Shown here: one piece after another, positions 1 through 11,100 of the stretch
How positions within the stretch are numbered: position 1 is the stretch's first letter
Layout: every line of letters begins with the position of its first letter
NCBI GenBank assembly: GCA_023052935.1
Contig: CM041293.1
Location: 175,699,600 to 175,763,599, forward strand
Direction of reading: 5' to 3'
Length of the DNA stretch: 64,000 nt
Source of the DNA: Piezodorus guildinii
Lineage: Eukaryota > Arthropoda > Insecta > Hemiptera > Pentatomidae
Notes under the pieces: model-generated
What the model saw: only the letters and a program-made list of their open reading frames with translations
The model's database searches: none
What the model was told of the DNA's origin: nothing
Position numbers and translations under genes: made by a program

Positions 1-780
1 CGGTTATGTTTAAAAGATAAAACGATGTTATTGAATAATTTGGATGTGGCTACTTGGTACTGTTATGTTATTGTAACATAGAGTAACTAAAATTGATATC
101 TGACTTGAAATAACTATCTTTTATTTATCATAAACAGAGTAGTTCATTGCTATTCACCTGTATTTCTTTTATATAACCTTATTCAACATGGTCACTATTA
201 ACATCTTTCGTAATTTGAAGCAATTTTAATTTAAATTGTTTTATTTATGAAATTGAATTCTCCAAACCGCAAACAAAGATAATAAGTGTAGTTTTTGTTC
301 TATTTATTCAATATTAGAAAAAAAAAATTATAGTTATATTAGATTAATTATAGTAATAGGTTAAGTTGTTTTAAAATCACTTTCCTCATCAACCACAATT
401 CCAACTTTATTCTAATAAGTTGCCATTTAATTCCGTTAAATACACAATAGCGATCCAGTAGAAATAGGCATACCCAAAATTCCTCAATATATTTTAGCTG
501 TAATGTAATCATGGTATATAGTCACGTTTGCAACATAAATGTGATTGGTATACATTGATCAAACGAATAGGAATATTTTCACTTGAAAACAACTTTGATA
601 AATGTAATTGTTAAAAATATAACATTAATATTTCTTGAAAATTTATACGTCTTATAATAATGGATTAGTTTTTAACCGTTTTGACTATATGCTGGAGAAG
701 TTAGTTAGGGGTGCAGTCACCGAGAAAACACACAAGTAAGAAAAAATAAAATAAGTGTGTTTTTTTTTTGTACTTTCTTT
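1..780 (+). repeat. Left arm of large inverted repeat (foldback D1)
   Basis: The first 780 bases reappear in reverse complement at about 2265-2997 with moderate divergence. For example, the start GGTTATGTTTAAAAGATAAA pairs with 2972-2997, and CCAAACCGCAAACAAAGATA pairs near 2768-2787. The arm may continue left of the window. Confidence 0.85.
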
Positions 781-794
781 GTTGCCAAATGAAA

Positions 795-925
795 GACACT
801 TTTGAGGAAGAAAATTTAAAATATCGGTCCTGTCAGAGTAGTTCAATCAGAATGAAACCTACATGATATTAAATTCTATTGAATTTTACATCGACATAGC
901 GAGTTTAATCAAAATCCTTGAAGCC
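795..925 (+). mobile_element. HLE-A fragment
   Basis: Matches the middle of the HLE-A consensus (CTTTTGAGGAAG, CAGAATGAAACCTACATGAT, ACATCGACATAGCGAGTTTA) with both ends missing. Confidence 0.75.
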
Positions 926-937
926 GTAAGGTCATTA

Positions 938-1200
938 TAAATGAGTTGATTTGTAACAAAATAAGGAGCATTCAGGATTTTGCGAAGGATTTTGGATTGT
1001 AAGGACAGGATGCGGGAGGAATTAGATGGTTTCGTAGAGCCCCAAAGCTCGATTCCAAAGGTCCAAATAGGTCTGATAATTGTGATGTAAATGAGTTTTT
1101 TGTAATATACTGGAAGTTTTGAACGTTTGTCTAGTAAGTGTTGTAGTAATCGATATCTTCGAGCAGTCTCCTGTCGTTTCAGTCTTGTGTGAGGATAGAC
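938..1200 (-). mobile_element. Jockey-like LINE fragment (3' part of RT ORF)
   Basis: The reverse strand encodes a degraded version of the C-terminal RT segment found intact elsewhere in the window (IWTYGIELW, then IQSLQSKILRKILNAPY). It is truncated at both ends. Confidence 0.75.
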
Positions 1201-1440
1201 TGAATTTAATGATTCTTTTTACATTTTGTCGAAAATTTAATTCTCTATCAAATGGCACTAAAACGAAAAATGTTTTATATTAATTTATTTATTCGTTATT
1301 CGGCTTCTACGCATCTTGAAATGTAAGCTCTCAAATTTTGAGGGGAGTAAGCATTTATACAGGACTGCGTTCTTCCTTTTCTTTCCTTTCGATTTTCTTT
1401 CAAATAATTTAAATAAAATTTTCTGTTTCCAGAAGACCTT
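1195..1440. repeat. Dispersed repeat family C fragment
   Basis: Contains TTATTCGGCTTCTACGCATC, GTAAGCTCTCAAATTTTGAG and a following GCATTTATACAGGACTGCGT. The same blocks recur at 30196-30395 and 31085-31150. Confidence 0.7.
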
Positions 1441-2104
1441 ATATTACATTACAATATGAATCGTATTGATTAGAGAAAATTGGTTTGTATTAAAAGAAAT
1501 GTGGACGCACCTGATAATTTTGATAATTATTATTCAAAAATAATTTTCATAGTTTTTTGTGTGTGTTTATGCATGAAGAATTTTCTCTGCTTCAGTAATG
1601 CCTCTCCTAGTAACTACCGGTGAGTGAGCTTCAACCCTTTCTATGGTATCTTCTGAAACATTAATTTTTCACCTCATGTCGTACGACCTTTTTTCCAACG
1701 AAACAATTGGCTTAACGACGGCCATGTTGTAACTAGGTCACACACATATCGATGTATATCCAAGCTATAATTTGTGAATTATTATACAGTTGGCAGCAAT
1801 GAAGGTACAGATATAACCTAGGAGAGGAGGTTATCGACGCACGATTATCGCAAGAAAATATTCATGAGAAATGTTAGTCTTCCCTTACAAACCTGCAATT
1901 CACTCCTCAGCAGACCTAGCTCATCGTCTCAATTATTCCTTAAGGAACGAAATTAGTTTTCTTAATACCATCGTTAATAAAAGAGGTCCTTCAATTGCTA
2001 ATCATTTGCCAGGACGGTATGAGATATAAGAAGGTATCAGCTCCTCCAAGAAGCTCTATTCAGTAGGCGTTGGAGACTAACTAGGTAACTTATCTTGGTC
2101 CTTA
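1441..2104. other. Unassigned intergenic DNA
   Basis: No ORF or recognisable element. A segment near 2018-2062 looks promoter-like (ATATAAGAAGG with TTCAGT about 35 nt on), as in some LTR elements, but no LTR partner was found. Confidence 0.4.
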
Positions 2105-2190
2105 ACAGGGAGTATATATATTATATATATAATAGCTATAACCCGCGGCTTTGCTCGCGAATATTTCATTTTATCTTTATTTAAATTTGC
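2105..2190. repeat. AT tract with CCGCGGCTTTGCTCGCG motif
   Basis: A (TA)n tract is followed by CCCGCGGCTTTGCTCGCG, a short GC-rich hairpin-forming segment standing out from AT-rich DNA. Together with the (TA)n after 3397 it may bound one inserted element. Confidence 0.4.
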
Positions 2191-2264
2191 ATAAATGGGT
2201 TTATGAGTGGGAACTATAAAACGCATATGATGGAGCAATTGTTTGGTGATGTGGTAACAAAGAA

Positions 2265-2997
2265 ACTACCAATAAAACACACTTATTTTATTTTTTCTTA
2301 CTTTTTGTTTTCTTGGTGGCTGCTCCCTCAACCAATTTCTTTACCATATAGTCAGAACGATCAACAACTACTCCATTATTATAAGACGTATAAATTTTCA
2401 AGAAATATAAATATTATATTTTTTACAATTACATTTATCAAAGTTGTTTTCAAGTGAAAATATTCCCATTCGTTGAATCAATGTATATCAATCACATTTA
2501 TGTTGCAACGTGACTATATACTACGATTACGTTACAGCTAAAATATATTGAGTAATTTTGGGTGTGCCTACTTCTACTGGATCGCTATTATATATTTAAC
2601 AAATTAAATGATATTAGATGAAAGTTAGAATTATGGTTGATGAGGAAAGTGATTTAAAAACAACTTAACCTATTTCTATAATTAATTTAATACAGCTATA
2701 AATATATATTTTTTCTAATATCGAGACACATTGAAAAAATAGAACAAAAACTATCCCTTTCTGTATCTTTGTTTGCGGTTTGGTGAATTCAAGATGTTGA
2801 TAGTGACTATGTTGAATGAGGTTATATAAAAGAAATACAGGTGAATAGCAATGAACTACTCTTTTTATGATGAATAAAAGATTATTATTTTTGTCAGTTG
2901 TCAATTTTAGTTACTCTATGTTACAATTACATACCAGTACCAAGTAGCCACATCCAAATTATTCAATAACATCGTTTTATATTTTAAACATAAACCG
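2265..2997 (-). repeat. Right arm of large inverted repeat (foldback D1)
   Basis: Reverse complement of 1-780 with many substitutions and small indels, separated from it by about 1.5 kb of other repeats. No transposase is seen in either arm. Confidence 0.85.
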
Positions 2998-3389
2998 TTG
3001 TATATCATCATAACTTCTTTGCAACTCATACTCTTTGCAAGTCATTCAAATATGTACTTATAATTTTTCTGGAAACGTATAGTAATATGTATTTTATTAT
3101 AACTGGAAACTATAATGTGAATATATATTTTATAAATAAGAACGCATAGAAAAATCAACACACACTTATATTTGAATTAATAATCACATGTGTGAAGATA
3201 TACCAGTGTTGCCACAGTTAAACAAATTTTGTTTTAAGTTTTAGAAAAATATATTTTTCAACCATTTAGAATAGTAATAAAAACTATCCTATCATTTAAC
3301 TTGGACCAAATAACAGATACTTACGAAGTTTTGATCAAAGTCGGTTCAGTAATTTCAGAGTTTTTCGCGAACAAACATTGTGACACGAG

Positions 3390-3393
<4 letters not shown>

Positions 3394-3442
<49 letters not shown>
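3394..3442. repeat. (AT)n microsatellite
   Basis: About 23 near-perfect AT dinucleotides, preceded by a segment (TTCAGTAATTTCAGAGTTTT) that resembles the terminal part of a dispersed repeat. Confidence 0.9.
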
Positions 3443-3444
<2 letters not shown>

Positions 3445-3732
3445 ATATATAAAGTATTAATCTTAGTATAAACTATAAATATAGCTATAGTTTATATATA
3501 ATTTAATCATATATAAATATAAGCGAAGTTATATTACATCTAAAATATTCGATATAAATTTAATAATGAAATAATATAAATATAGACCTTAGTGAACCCA
3601 ATGGTTGGATGGTGATGCCACTAATATTTGCCTATATTCCTTGACATTGGATTGTGTTTTGGAGCAGAATTTCTTTTTTTTTTTACTTTCACTTACCTAC
3701 ATATGAAATAATGATGGAGTTTTTGTTGACCG

Positions 3733-4745
3733 TTGAGAAATTAGATGAGGAAGATGGTTGGGGGTGCGGTCATAAAATAGAAACACACATTTAAAACAAG
3801 TGCTATTTTAATTATGTGCCGACGTTTCGTCCTACATTGTGGGCTTTCATCAGGTTTAAAAGAAACAAGATAACAACCAATGTAATTATAGACTTAATAA
3901 TGCGTTAGGTATAGAGTAATAATATGACAGTAATATAATATGGGAACATAAATAAAATTAAATGTAAAATGATAATAAGATGACAGTTATAAAGTATGAA
4001 AATAAACAAAATTAAGACGATAGTTATAAAGTATGGATGACAGTTATAAAAATAATTAATGAGATGATAGTTGTACAGTATGGAAGTAAACAAAATTAAG
4101 ATGATAATATTGTAATAAGAATATATAAAGAGAAACTAAGAAAATGAAAAAATGACAAAGGAACAATATGTGAACAATTAAAATTTAATTTTTTTTTTTT
4201 TTTAAATATGAACAATTTTGAAGTGATATTTGACGGTAATATATTAAAAACATAGTTGAGAGCATAGGTAATATATAAAAAGAACATAGTCATTTATATA
4301 TTACCTATGCTCTTAACTATGTTTTTAATTTATTACCCCAAATATCACTTCAAAATTGTTCATATTAAAAAAAAAATATATATATTAAATTTTAATTGTT
4401 TACGTATTGTTTCTTTGTAATTTTTTCATTTTCTTAGTCTCTCTTTATATATTCTAATTGCAATATTATCATCTTAATTTTGTTTACTTCCATACTTTGT
4501 AACTGTCATCTTATTATCATTTTACATTTAATTTTATTTATGTTCCCATATTTTATTACTGTCATATTATTATTCTATACCTAACGCATTATTAAGTCTA
4601 TAATTACATTGGTTGTTACTTGTTTCTTTTAGCACTGATGAAGGCCCACAATGTAGGCCGAAACGTCGGCACATAATTAAAATAGCACTTGTTTTAAATG
4701 TGTGTTTCTATTTTATGACCGCACCCCTAACCATCTTCCACATCT
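3733..4745. repeat. One-kb palindromic (foldback D2) element
   Basis: Left arm 3733-4279 and right arm 4293-4745 are near-perfect inverted copies around a 13-nt loop (AAGAACATAGTCA). Both arm ends carry GGGGTGCGGTCAT and AAACACACATTTAAAACAAG. The left arm is longer because of an internal duplication around 4010-4110. Each arm bears a hammerhead-like core. No coding capacity. Confidence 0.9.
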
Positions 4746-6207
4746 TATATATGAAATATACATTAAGGGAAAGTGATGATATCGTAAACATTTTCGAATT
4801 CCAGTTTTCAACGGAAATACACCTTTTGGGCTCCCGCGGTCCAAATAACCAAGTCCCACAAAAAGGTCTATGTGTCCGTGATTGTGTGTGTGTGGCAAGT
4901 CTATCACGAAAACGATAAGTTGTAAAAAACTGAAATTTCATAGTTTTTAAGAGTGTCTATGCCTGAGATGTTACAGCAACTTTTCTATCAAAATCAGCAA
5001 CCAGAAAATCCACTTTATACCATGCATTTTGCACCTTTTTAAGATTTTCTCAATAAACAGGTGTAACGATTTTGATTAAACTCGATATATTGATATACAA
5101 ATTTAATGGGGTTTAATATCATGTAGTTTTTATTTTATTTGAAATAGTCTGACTGGACTTAAATGCGATAGTTTAAATTTTCATCCTCTAAAGTATATTT
5201 TATTTTGTAGATTCGATAAAATTAGCCATTTTATGTTGTTAGCATTGATAAAAAACGGCTAAATATATAAGTTGGATGAATTCGATAATCAACTGAAAGA
5301 GAAAAGAGCTAAAGAACTTTTTAATGTTATTTTTTATGATAGATAAGAATCGTAACATATATGCAGTGAGTGTCAAAAGTATTCGTATTTCACTACCATT
5401 CCGTAATTTACTTCCTTTTAACTAATATTATATGTTTTCAAAGATTTGTTAACCACTTTATAATTTTAGGAGGAAGGTAAACAATAGCTCGAACCAAAAA
5501 TTACGACGATAATCATTTTATTTTCATCGTTTTGAACGTTCATTTACGAAAATATTAAAAATAATGTATGTCAATGGTGTCAAAAGTAATTCGGAATTAG
5601 GTGGTTTCCTAATTATAATAATGCAGTGATCATAAAAAACATCCATTTGTTAAAACTTTTTGTATAATTATACATTTTAGCCTCCTAGAAATTGATCTTA
5701 CTAATTAACTGATTGTTTGTTGTGAAATAATATCCCACTCAAGCACTTATTGTTTCTTGAGGCCATTTTAATTTTGAATATAGTATTTCTTGATTTTTCT
5801 TTTTTGTAGGACCAACAAATAGTTAATTAAATTTGAAAGAAATAATCGAAGAGAGATTTCGAGAACTTTTTGATAATTTTGCTGCAACTACATAAGTACA
5901 TTTTGAACATAAGAGCAGTAATATACATGTATGATATACCGTTGGAAAGGTAAAGATTTTAGAAAAAATATTATCTAATACACAAGAGCTTGTAAAAGTT
6001 AATAAAGAGTGATGAAAAGCCGATAAAACTAAGTGATTATTTTAGATAAAAATATAATAGATTTTTTAACAAAACATATTCTATAGAAATTCCATTTAAT
6101 TAATTCCTTAATAGTTTTAATAATTTTCATCCCTAAATGTATTTGAAAATTCTTAAATTAATTCTTACAACGAAGGTAAGTAAAAGTCGTTTGTTGCGCG
6201 CACCAGA
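4745..6207 (-). mobile_element. HLE-A copy, diverged, interrupted
   Basis: The HLE-A body is recognisable at 4745-5335 and 5905-6207, ending GCGCGCACCAGATTTTTT. The intervening 570 bp is foreign. It includes GTGTCAAAAGTATTCG near 5371, a start reminiscent of Tc1/pogo-type non-autonomous elements, without a proven partner TIR. Confidence 0.7.
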
Positions 6208-6261
6208 TTTTTTAAAATACCTAATCCAACATGTTAGTTTATCATTTTAATTGTAAATATT

Positions 6262-6395
6262 ATAGCCTAGTAAAGTAAGGATATTTGAGGGAATTGATTC
6301 GGACAAAGCTGGAAATCGTTTTAATACCTCTAACTGGTCATAAATAAAAGTAATATCAGTTTGTACCATCGCAGGTTCGAAAAACCTCGAAGAAC
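6262..6395 (+). repeat. Dispersed repeat family E
   Basis: AAGCTGGAAATCGTTTTAAT and ATAAATAAAAGTAAT recur in inverted orientation at 28040-28170. No function recognised. Confidence 0.7.
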
Positions 6396-6840
6396 TTTTT
6401 TTCAATTTTTCATCTATAACTCGAAAATGGTGCTTTCTGCAGAAAATATTTTTCCTTCCCAAATGAAAGAACGTTACAATTTCCTTTCCTAAAGTCACCT
6501 TAGTTATTGAATTTATTTCATTGATACTGCCCTAATAGTTTGTCAGAAATAAGCAAATTTTTCCATTTTTTTTTAGAAAAACCCAATTTGGTCACTAAGG
6601 GACAGATGTAACTTTGAAACATCTATCCAAATCGAAAAAAAATCATGTAGAGCATTGAATTTTAAATCTAAAAGCCTTTATAAATTTTCTAATTTGGTTG
6701 GCACGATCCTCCAAAAAAATTTGTTTTTTTATCAATTTTCCTGTACACGCATCCTATAGCTTGTGATAAAAATTTGCATAATACGCCCGCTTTAAAACAT
6801 TCTTCAATGACTGGGGCCATAGTTTTACTTTGAATAACAA
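6396..6840. other. Unassigned AT-rich DNA
   Basis: No ORF of note and no RNA gene or repeat partner inside the window was recognised. Confidence 0.4.
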
Positions 6841-7050
6841 TATTTGCAACTATTATTAAGGTAGATTTCGGTCTGAATAATTTCTTCCATAAATACTCAA
6901 TTTTTTATTTCATCAGCATGATGTTTCGGGATATTCTCCCATCTTCAGAAGTCTACAAAGTAAATTAAGCGATTACCATTACATTAAAAATACTAAACTG
7001 AAGTGAATGGTTTGAAATTTTTTTATAAATTAGGTGTCTATTGATAACAA
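6841..7050 (-). repeat. Repeat with hammerhead-like motif (family F)
   Basis: Reverse complement of 37900-38105 with scattered differences. It carries CTTCTGAAGATGG, then CCCGAAAC, then ATGAAATAAAA in the reverse direction. Confidence 0.75.
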
Positions 7051-7104
7051 AATTTAAAACTATTAAACAACAAATTTAAAATCAGAAGGAAAAATCAACA
7101 AAAT

Positions 7105-7200
7105 TAATTAAACTAAATTAATTTTTTTATTCTCTTTATATCTATATTCACGCCTGTCAGAATGTATCTGACAATCAGCAAATGTGCTGTACACATTAAA
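7105..7200 (-). mobile_element. LINE 3' UTR fragment
   Basis: CTCTTTATATCTATATTCAC, GCCTGTCAGAATGTATCTGA and AATCAGCAAATGTG are identical to the 3' end of the minus-strand LINE at 26880. The AT-rich 7200-7440 that follows is degenerate low complexity. Confidence 0.75.
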
Positions 7201-7529
7201 TTAATAAATTAAATGAATAATATATATTAATTAATTAATAATAAAACATAAATAAATAAATTAATTAAATAAACAAATTAAAAGAAAAAAAATCAACAAT
7301 GTTACATAGTACTTAGTTAAATAAATGAGTACAGTTACCACTATTCTGATTTAATTAAAAAATTAAAAATATAATATAAATAATTAATAATAAATGTTTT
7401 AAAGAATTTCACAATATGAAATAACAATAACCATATACAAGTTAAAAAATTGGTCTAATCCTTAATCCAGTTGAGGACAAAGATCTGAGCAATACTCTTG
7501 CTCAAATCTGATGTTTTTAAATATTAACT

Positions 7530-7812
7530 AAAAGGTGCAAAATGCGTGGTATAAAGTGGTTCTTCTGGTAAGCTCATTGTCATGAAAAAGGTTTTATAAC
7601 GTCCCGGGCGTATATTTGTCTTAAATATGAAATTTCAGTTTCATAGGACTTATCGTTTCCGCCCGGGAGTTACCACACACACACAGACCTTTTTACGAGA
7701 CTTGGTTATTTGGAGTCAGGGGACCCTAAAATGTGTATTTCCGTTGAAAACTGGAATTCGAAAATTTTCACGATCGCAATACTTCCCCTTACTATATATA
7801 GTAAGTGAAAGT
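7530..7812 (+). mobile_element. HLE-A 3' half
   Basis: Runs from GGTGCAAAATGC to the terminal hairpin ACTATATATAGTAAGTGAAAGT. The 5' half is missing. Confidence 0.85.
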
Positions 7813-8155
7813 AAAAATGTGCAAAACGCATGATATAAAGTACCACTTCCGGTCAGCCGATTTTGATAAAAATGTTCCTGAAACATCTCGAGAGTATGTT
7901 TGTCTTAAAATATGAAATTTCAAACTATCGTTTTCTCGCTAGAGTTACAACATACACGGATACGCAGACCTTATTTGTAGGACTTGGTTATTTGGACTCC
8001 GGGGGCCCTGAGAATTTTGTAAGATGAAATTTCAGTTTCGTGTGACTTATCGTTTTCGTGCTATACTTACTACATACACACAAAGATACTTTATATGTAT
8101 ATATAAGTGTAAAGTATATATATATATATATATATATAAGTATTCTATTAGTTTT
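7813..8155 (+). mobile_element. Second HLE-A fragment, upstream of the OR
   Basis: A diverged HLE-A segment directly follows the previous copy and contains two versions of GAAATTTCAGTTTC/ACTTATCGTTTTCG. It ends in an (AT)n tract. The frame from an ATG at 8024 stays open into OR exon 1. Confidence 0.65.
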
Positions 8156-8191
8156 TTTTTTGTTTGTTTTTGCTTGGCAGATCTCTCTGCG

Positions 8192-11100
8192 ATGTCAGCT
8201 CTGAACGCCAGAAAAGACGAAGACAATGGAAAGCACTGGAGACCGGCACTGTCCCGCTCCGACCTCCTGGAAGGGATGGTGGTGAAGCACCTGCAGGTCT
8301 TCAGCCTCTGGGACGCCCTCAACAGGTACCGGACCTCCTCCAAGAAGAGCTACTGGCTCCTCGCTTACATAGTCTCCACCATGATCGTCGTGGCGCCCTA
8401 CCTCATATCCCAGGTCCTCTGCGCCTTCTTCATAAAGCTCGACCTCCAACTGGCCATATACCTCATCCTCAACACCATGCCCACATTCCAAGCCTTCACC
8501 AAGATGGGCGTGTTCTGGTTACGCATCGAAGAGATGTCCATCCTCTCTGACCTCCTCCGCGAAGACTTCCTCACCTGCGTCCCCCCACACAAGAAGTCGA
8601 GGGCTAAGGACATCTACCGGAGCATCTCGAAGAGGTCCAACGTGTTCTGCTTCTTGGCCTTCTTGGCAAACACGATGACGGTGATGACGTGGATCGCTAT
8701 GCCCGGGTTCAACACGAACCTGGAGGGCACCGGAAGGAAGAAGATCATCGCCGGGTGGTACCCCTTCCCCTACTCGGAGACCCCTTACTACGAAGTAGTC
8801 GTCTCCTACGAGTCGCTCCTCATGGTCTGGTTCGGGCTCACGCTCTGTCCCTACGAGTGCTTTCTAGTCCAGCTCCTTTCCGGCCTCTGCGCGCACTTCA
8901 CCGTCCTCAACCACCACCTTGCGACCCTGACCAAGGAAGATCTCTTCGGAAGGGAATGTCCAGAAGACCGTGCGAGCTGGAATCAAGCTTTGAACGAAGA
9001 ATTAAAAAAAATTATAAAGGATTACGACAAACTGCTAAGGTGAGAAATGGAAATTAAAAATTAACCATGACAAGTCATTAGAGTAGGGCAGGGCTAGTTG
9101 AGCAATTTTTCATTTGAACGGATATAGCTCCTCAATGATAAGTCTCAATGAGTTTTAGAGCGGCTTGATGGATTTGTAATATATCTCTTAGCAAAAGTGT
9201 CCATAGTAATTTTTTTTTCAAGAAACTGGCCGTAGATACAAATTAATACAACACTTACTCGACAAACGTTCAAAACTTCCAATTTATTACGAAAAACTCA
9301 TTTACGTTACCATTATACCCATCTGGATCTATGGAATCGAGCTTTGGGGCTCTACTAAACCATCTAATTCCTCTCGTATTCAATCCTTACAATCCAAAAT
9401 CCTTCGCAAAATCCTAAATGCTCCTTATTTCGTTACGAATAAATATCCCACCTAAATATTCCATTTGCCTCAGAACTATTCCACAACAGATATGCTTCTT
9501 TTAATTCCAAACTCTCGACCCACACGAATCCTCTTGTATGCAACTTATCATTCCCATCTTTTCCTGAAAAACCTTCGAGGCGATTAAAAAGACGATGGCC
9601 ACGAGACCTAATAAATTAAATTGACATATCAAGTACAGTTGGTAATATCAATAAAATGTTTTTAAAAAATCTGGTGCGGGCAAAACACGACTTTCACTTC
9701 CCTCCGTTGTTAAAATCAATTAAAGAATTTTCAAATAGTTGGAGATAAAAATTAGTGAAACCATAAAAGAATTAATTAAATGGAATTTCTATAGAAACAT
9801 GTGTTTTATTAAAAAATCTATTATAATCTAAAATAATCACCAGATTTTATAGGTTTTTCATCACGCTCTATTAACTTTTAAAAGCTTGTGTATGAGATAA
9901 TATTTTATCTAAAATCTTTAGCTTTCCAACGGTATATCATACATGTATATTACTGCTCTTATGTTCGAAAACGAAAAATTGCATTGAAAAAATATTTTTT
10001 CTTTTAACTCCTTTAGTTGGGTATCGAATCCATTCAATTTATATATTTATATGTTTTTTTTCCAGTGTGAACAAGATAATGTAGTTATTTTTAAAAAATC
10101 AACAAAATTAAAGGTACTTTAGAGGAAGGCAATTTAAAATATCGGCATTTAAGCCCTGTCAGACATTTTAATCAGAATGAAACCAACATTTTATTAAAGC
10201 CAATTTTACATCGATATAGCGAGTTTAATCCAAATCGTCGGAAACGTTTTCGAGAAAATCGAAAAAAGGTGCAAAATGCATAGTATAAAGTGGCTCTTCT
10301 AGTAAGCTCATTTTTATGATACAGGTTTTGTAACGTTTCGGACGTATATTTGTCTTAAGTATGAAATTTCAGTTTCATAGGACTTACCGTTTCCGTCCGG
10401 GAGTTACCACACACACAGAGACCTTTTTGCGGGACTTGGTTATTTGGACTCAGAGGACCCTAAAATGTATATTTCCGTTGAAAACTGGAATTCGAAAATT
10501 TTCACGATCGCAATACTTTCCCTTACTATATACAGTAAGTGAAAGTAAAAAAGTATGCTACAGTGGATAAACGGAGGAAAGTCCGATATATTATTCCTGT
10601 GGAAAAAGTCCTGAAATCTTCAAATTGAATGCACTTTATTAGTAAAGTTTTTACGTTCTATTGGGCTCAAAAATATTAAGAGAGCCAACCGATAGTATTG
10701 CATTTAATCTATTGTTACCTAAGAAGATGTAGGCTTCAGATGCACGAATGTGAAAAAATATAAATAGTTGAGGTTTTGCTGAACCGTTAAAGTATTCTAT
10801 GATACAAATGATAAAATTGTTGATTTCAGGTATGGCGATATTCTTAAGAAGGTTTATAATCTTTTCGTGACCATCATATTGGGTATGGTGATGACGGATT
10901 TGATAACTGCAAGTTTACATTTGCTCTTCGTAAGTATATCCTTTTTATAATTGATATCGTTTTAAGAAGCGAATATTGTTTTTTAAAGGTTTATAAGAAA
11001 AATTTTTTAATTGAAATATTATATTAAATTAATTATTTTTTTTTAGTCTTCCACGGATGCTTCGTTCACTGTAAACCTTATTTTATTCTTCTTACACTCC

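Noticed and set aside
3905..4293. Small minus-strand frames in the D2 palindrome
   Set aside because: Low-complexity AT-rich translations (I, L, Y, F) with no conservation between the two arms.
7627..7833. Open frames in HLE-A copies beginning MKFQFHRTYRFRPGV (also near 10361, 32295, 55406)
   Set aside because: They arise from the repeat itself, cross the variable CA microsatellite and end at the terminal hairpin. No domain, and copies differ by frame-breaking indels.
8164..8550. Overlapping open frames on both strands of OR exons (8164-8550, 8195-8491, 8689-9057)
   Set aside because: By-products of high GC in exon 1. The receptor frame has family motifs and valid splice sites; these do not.
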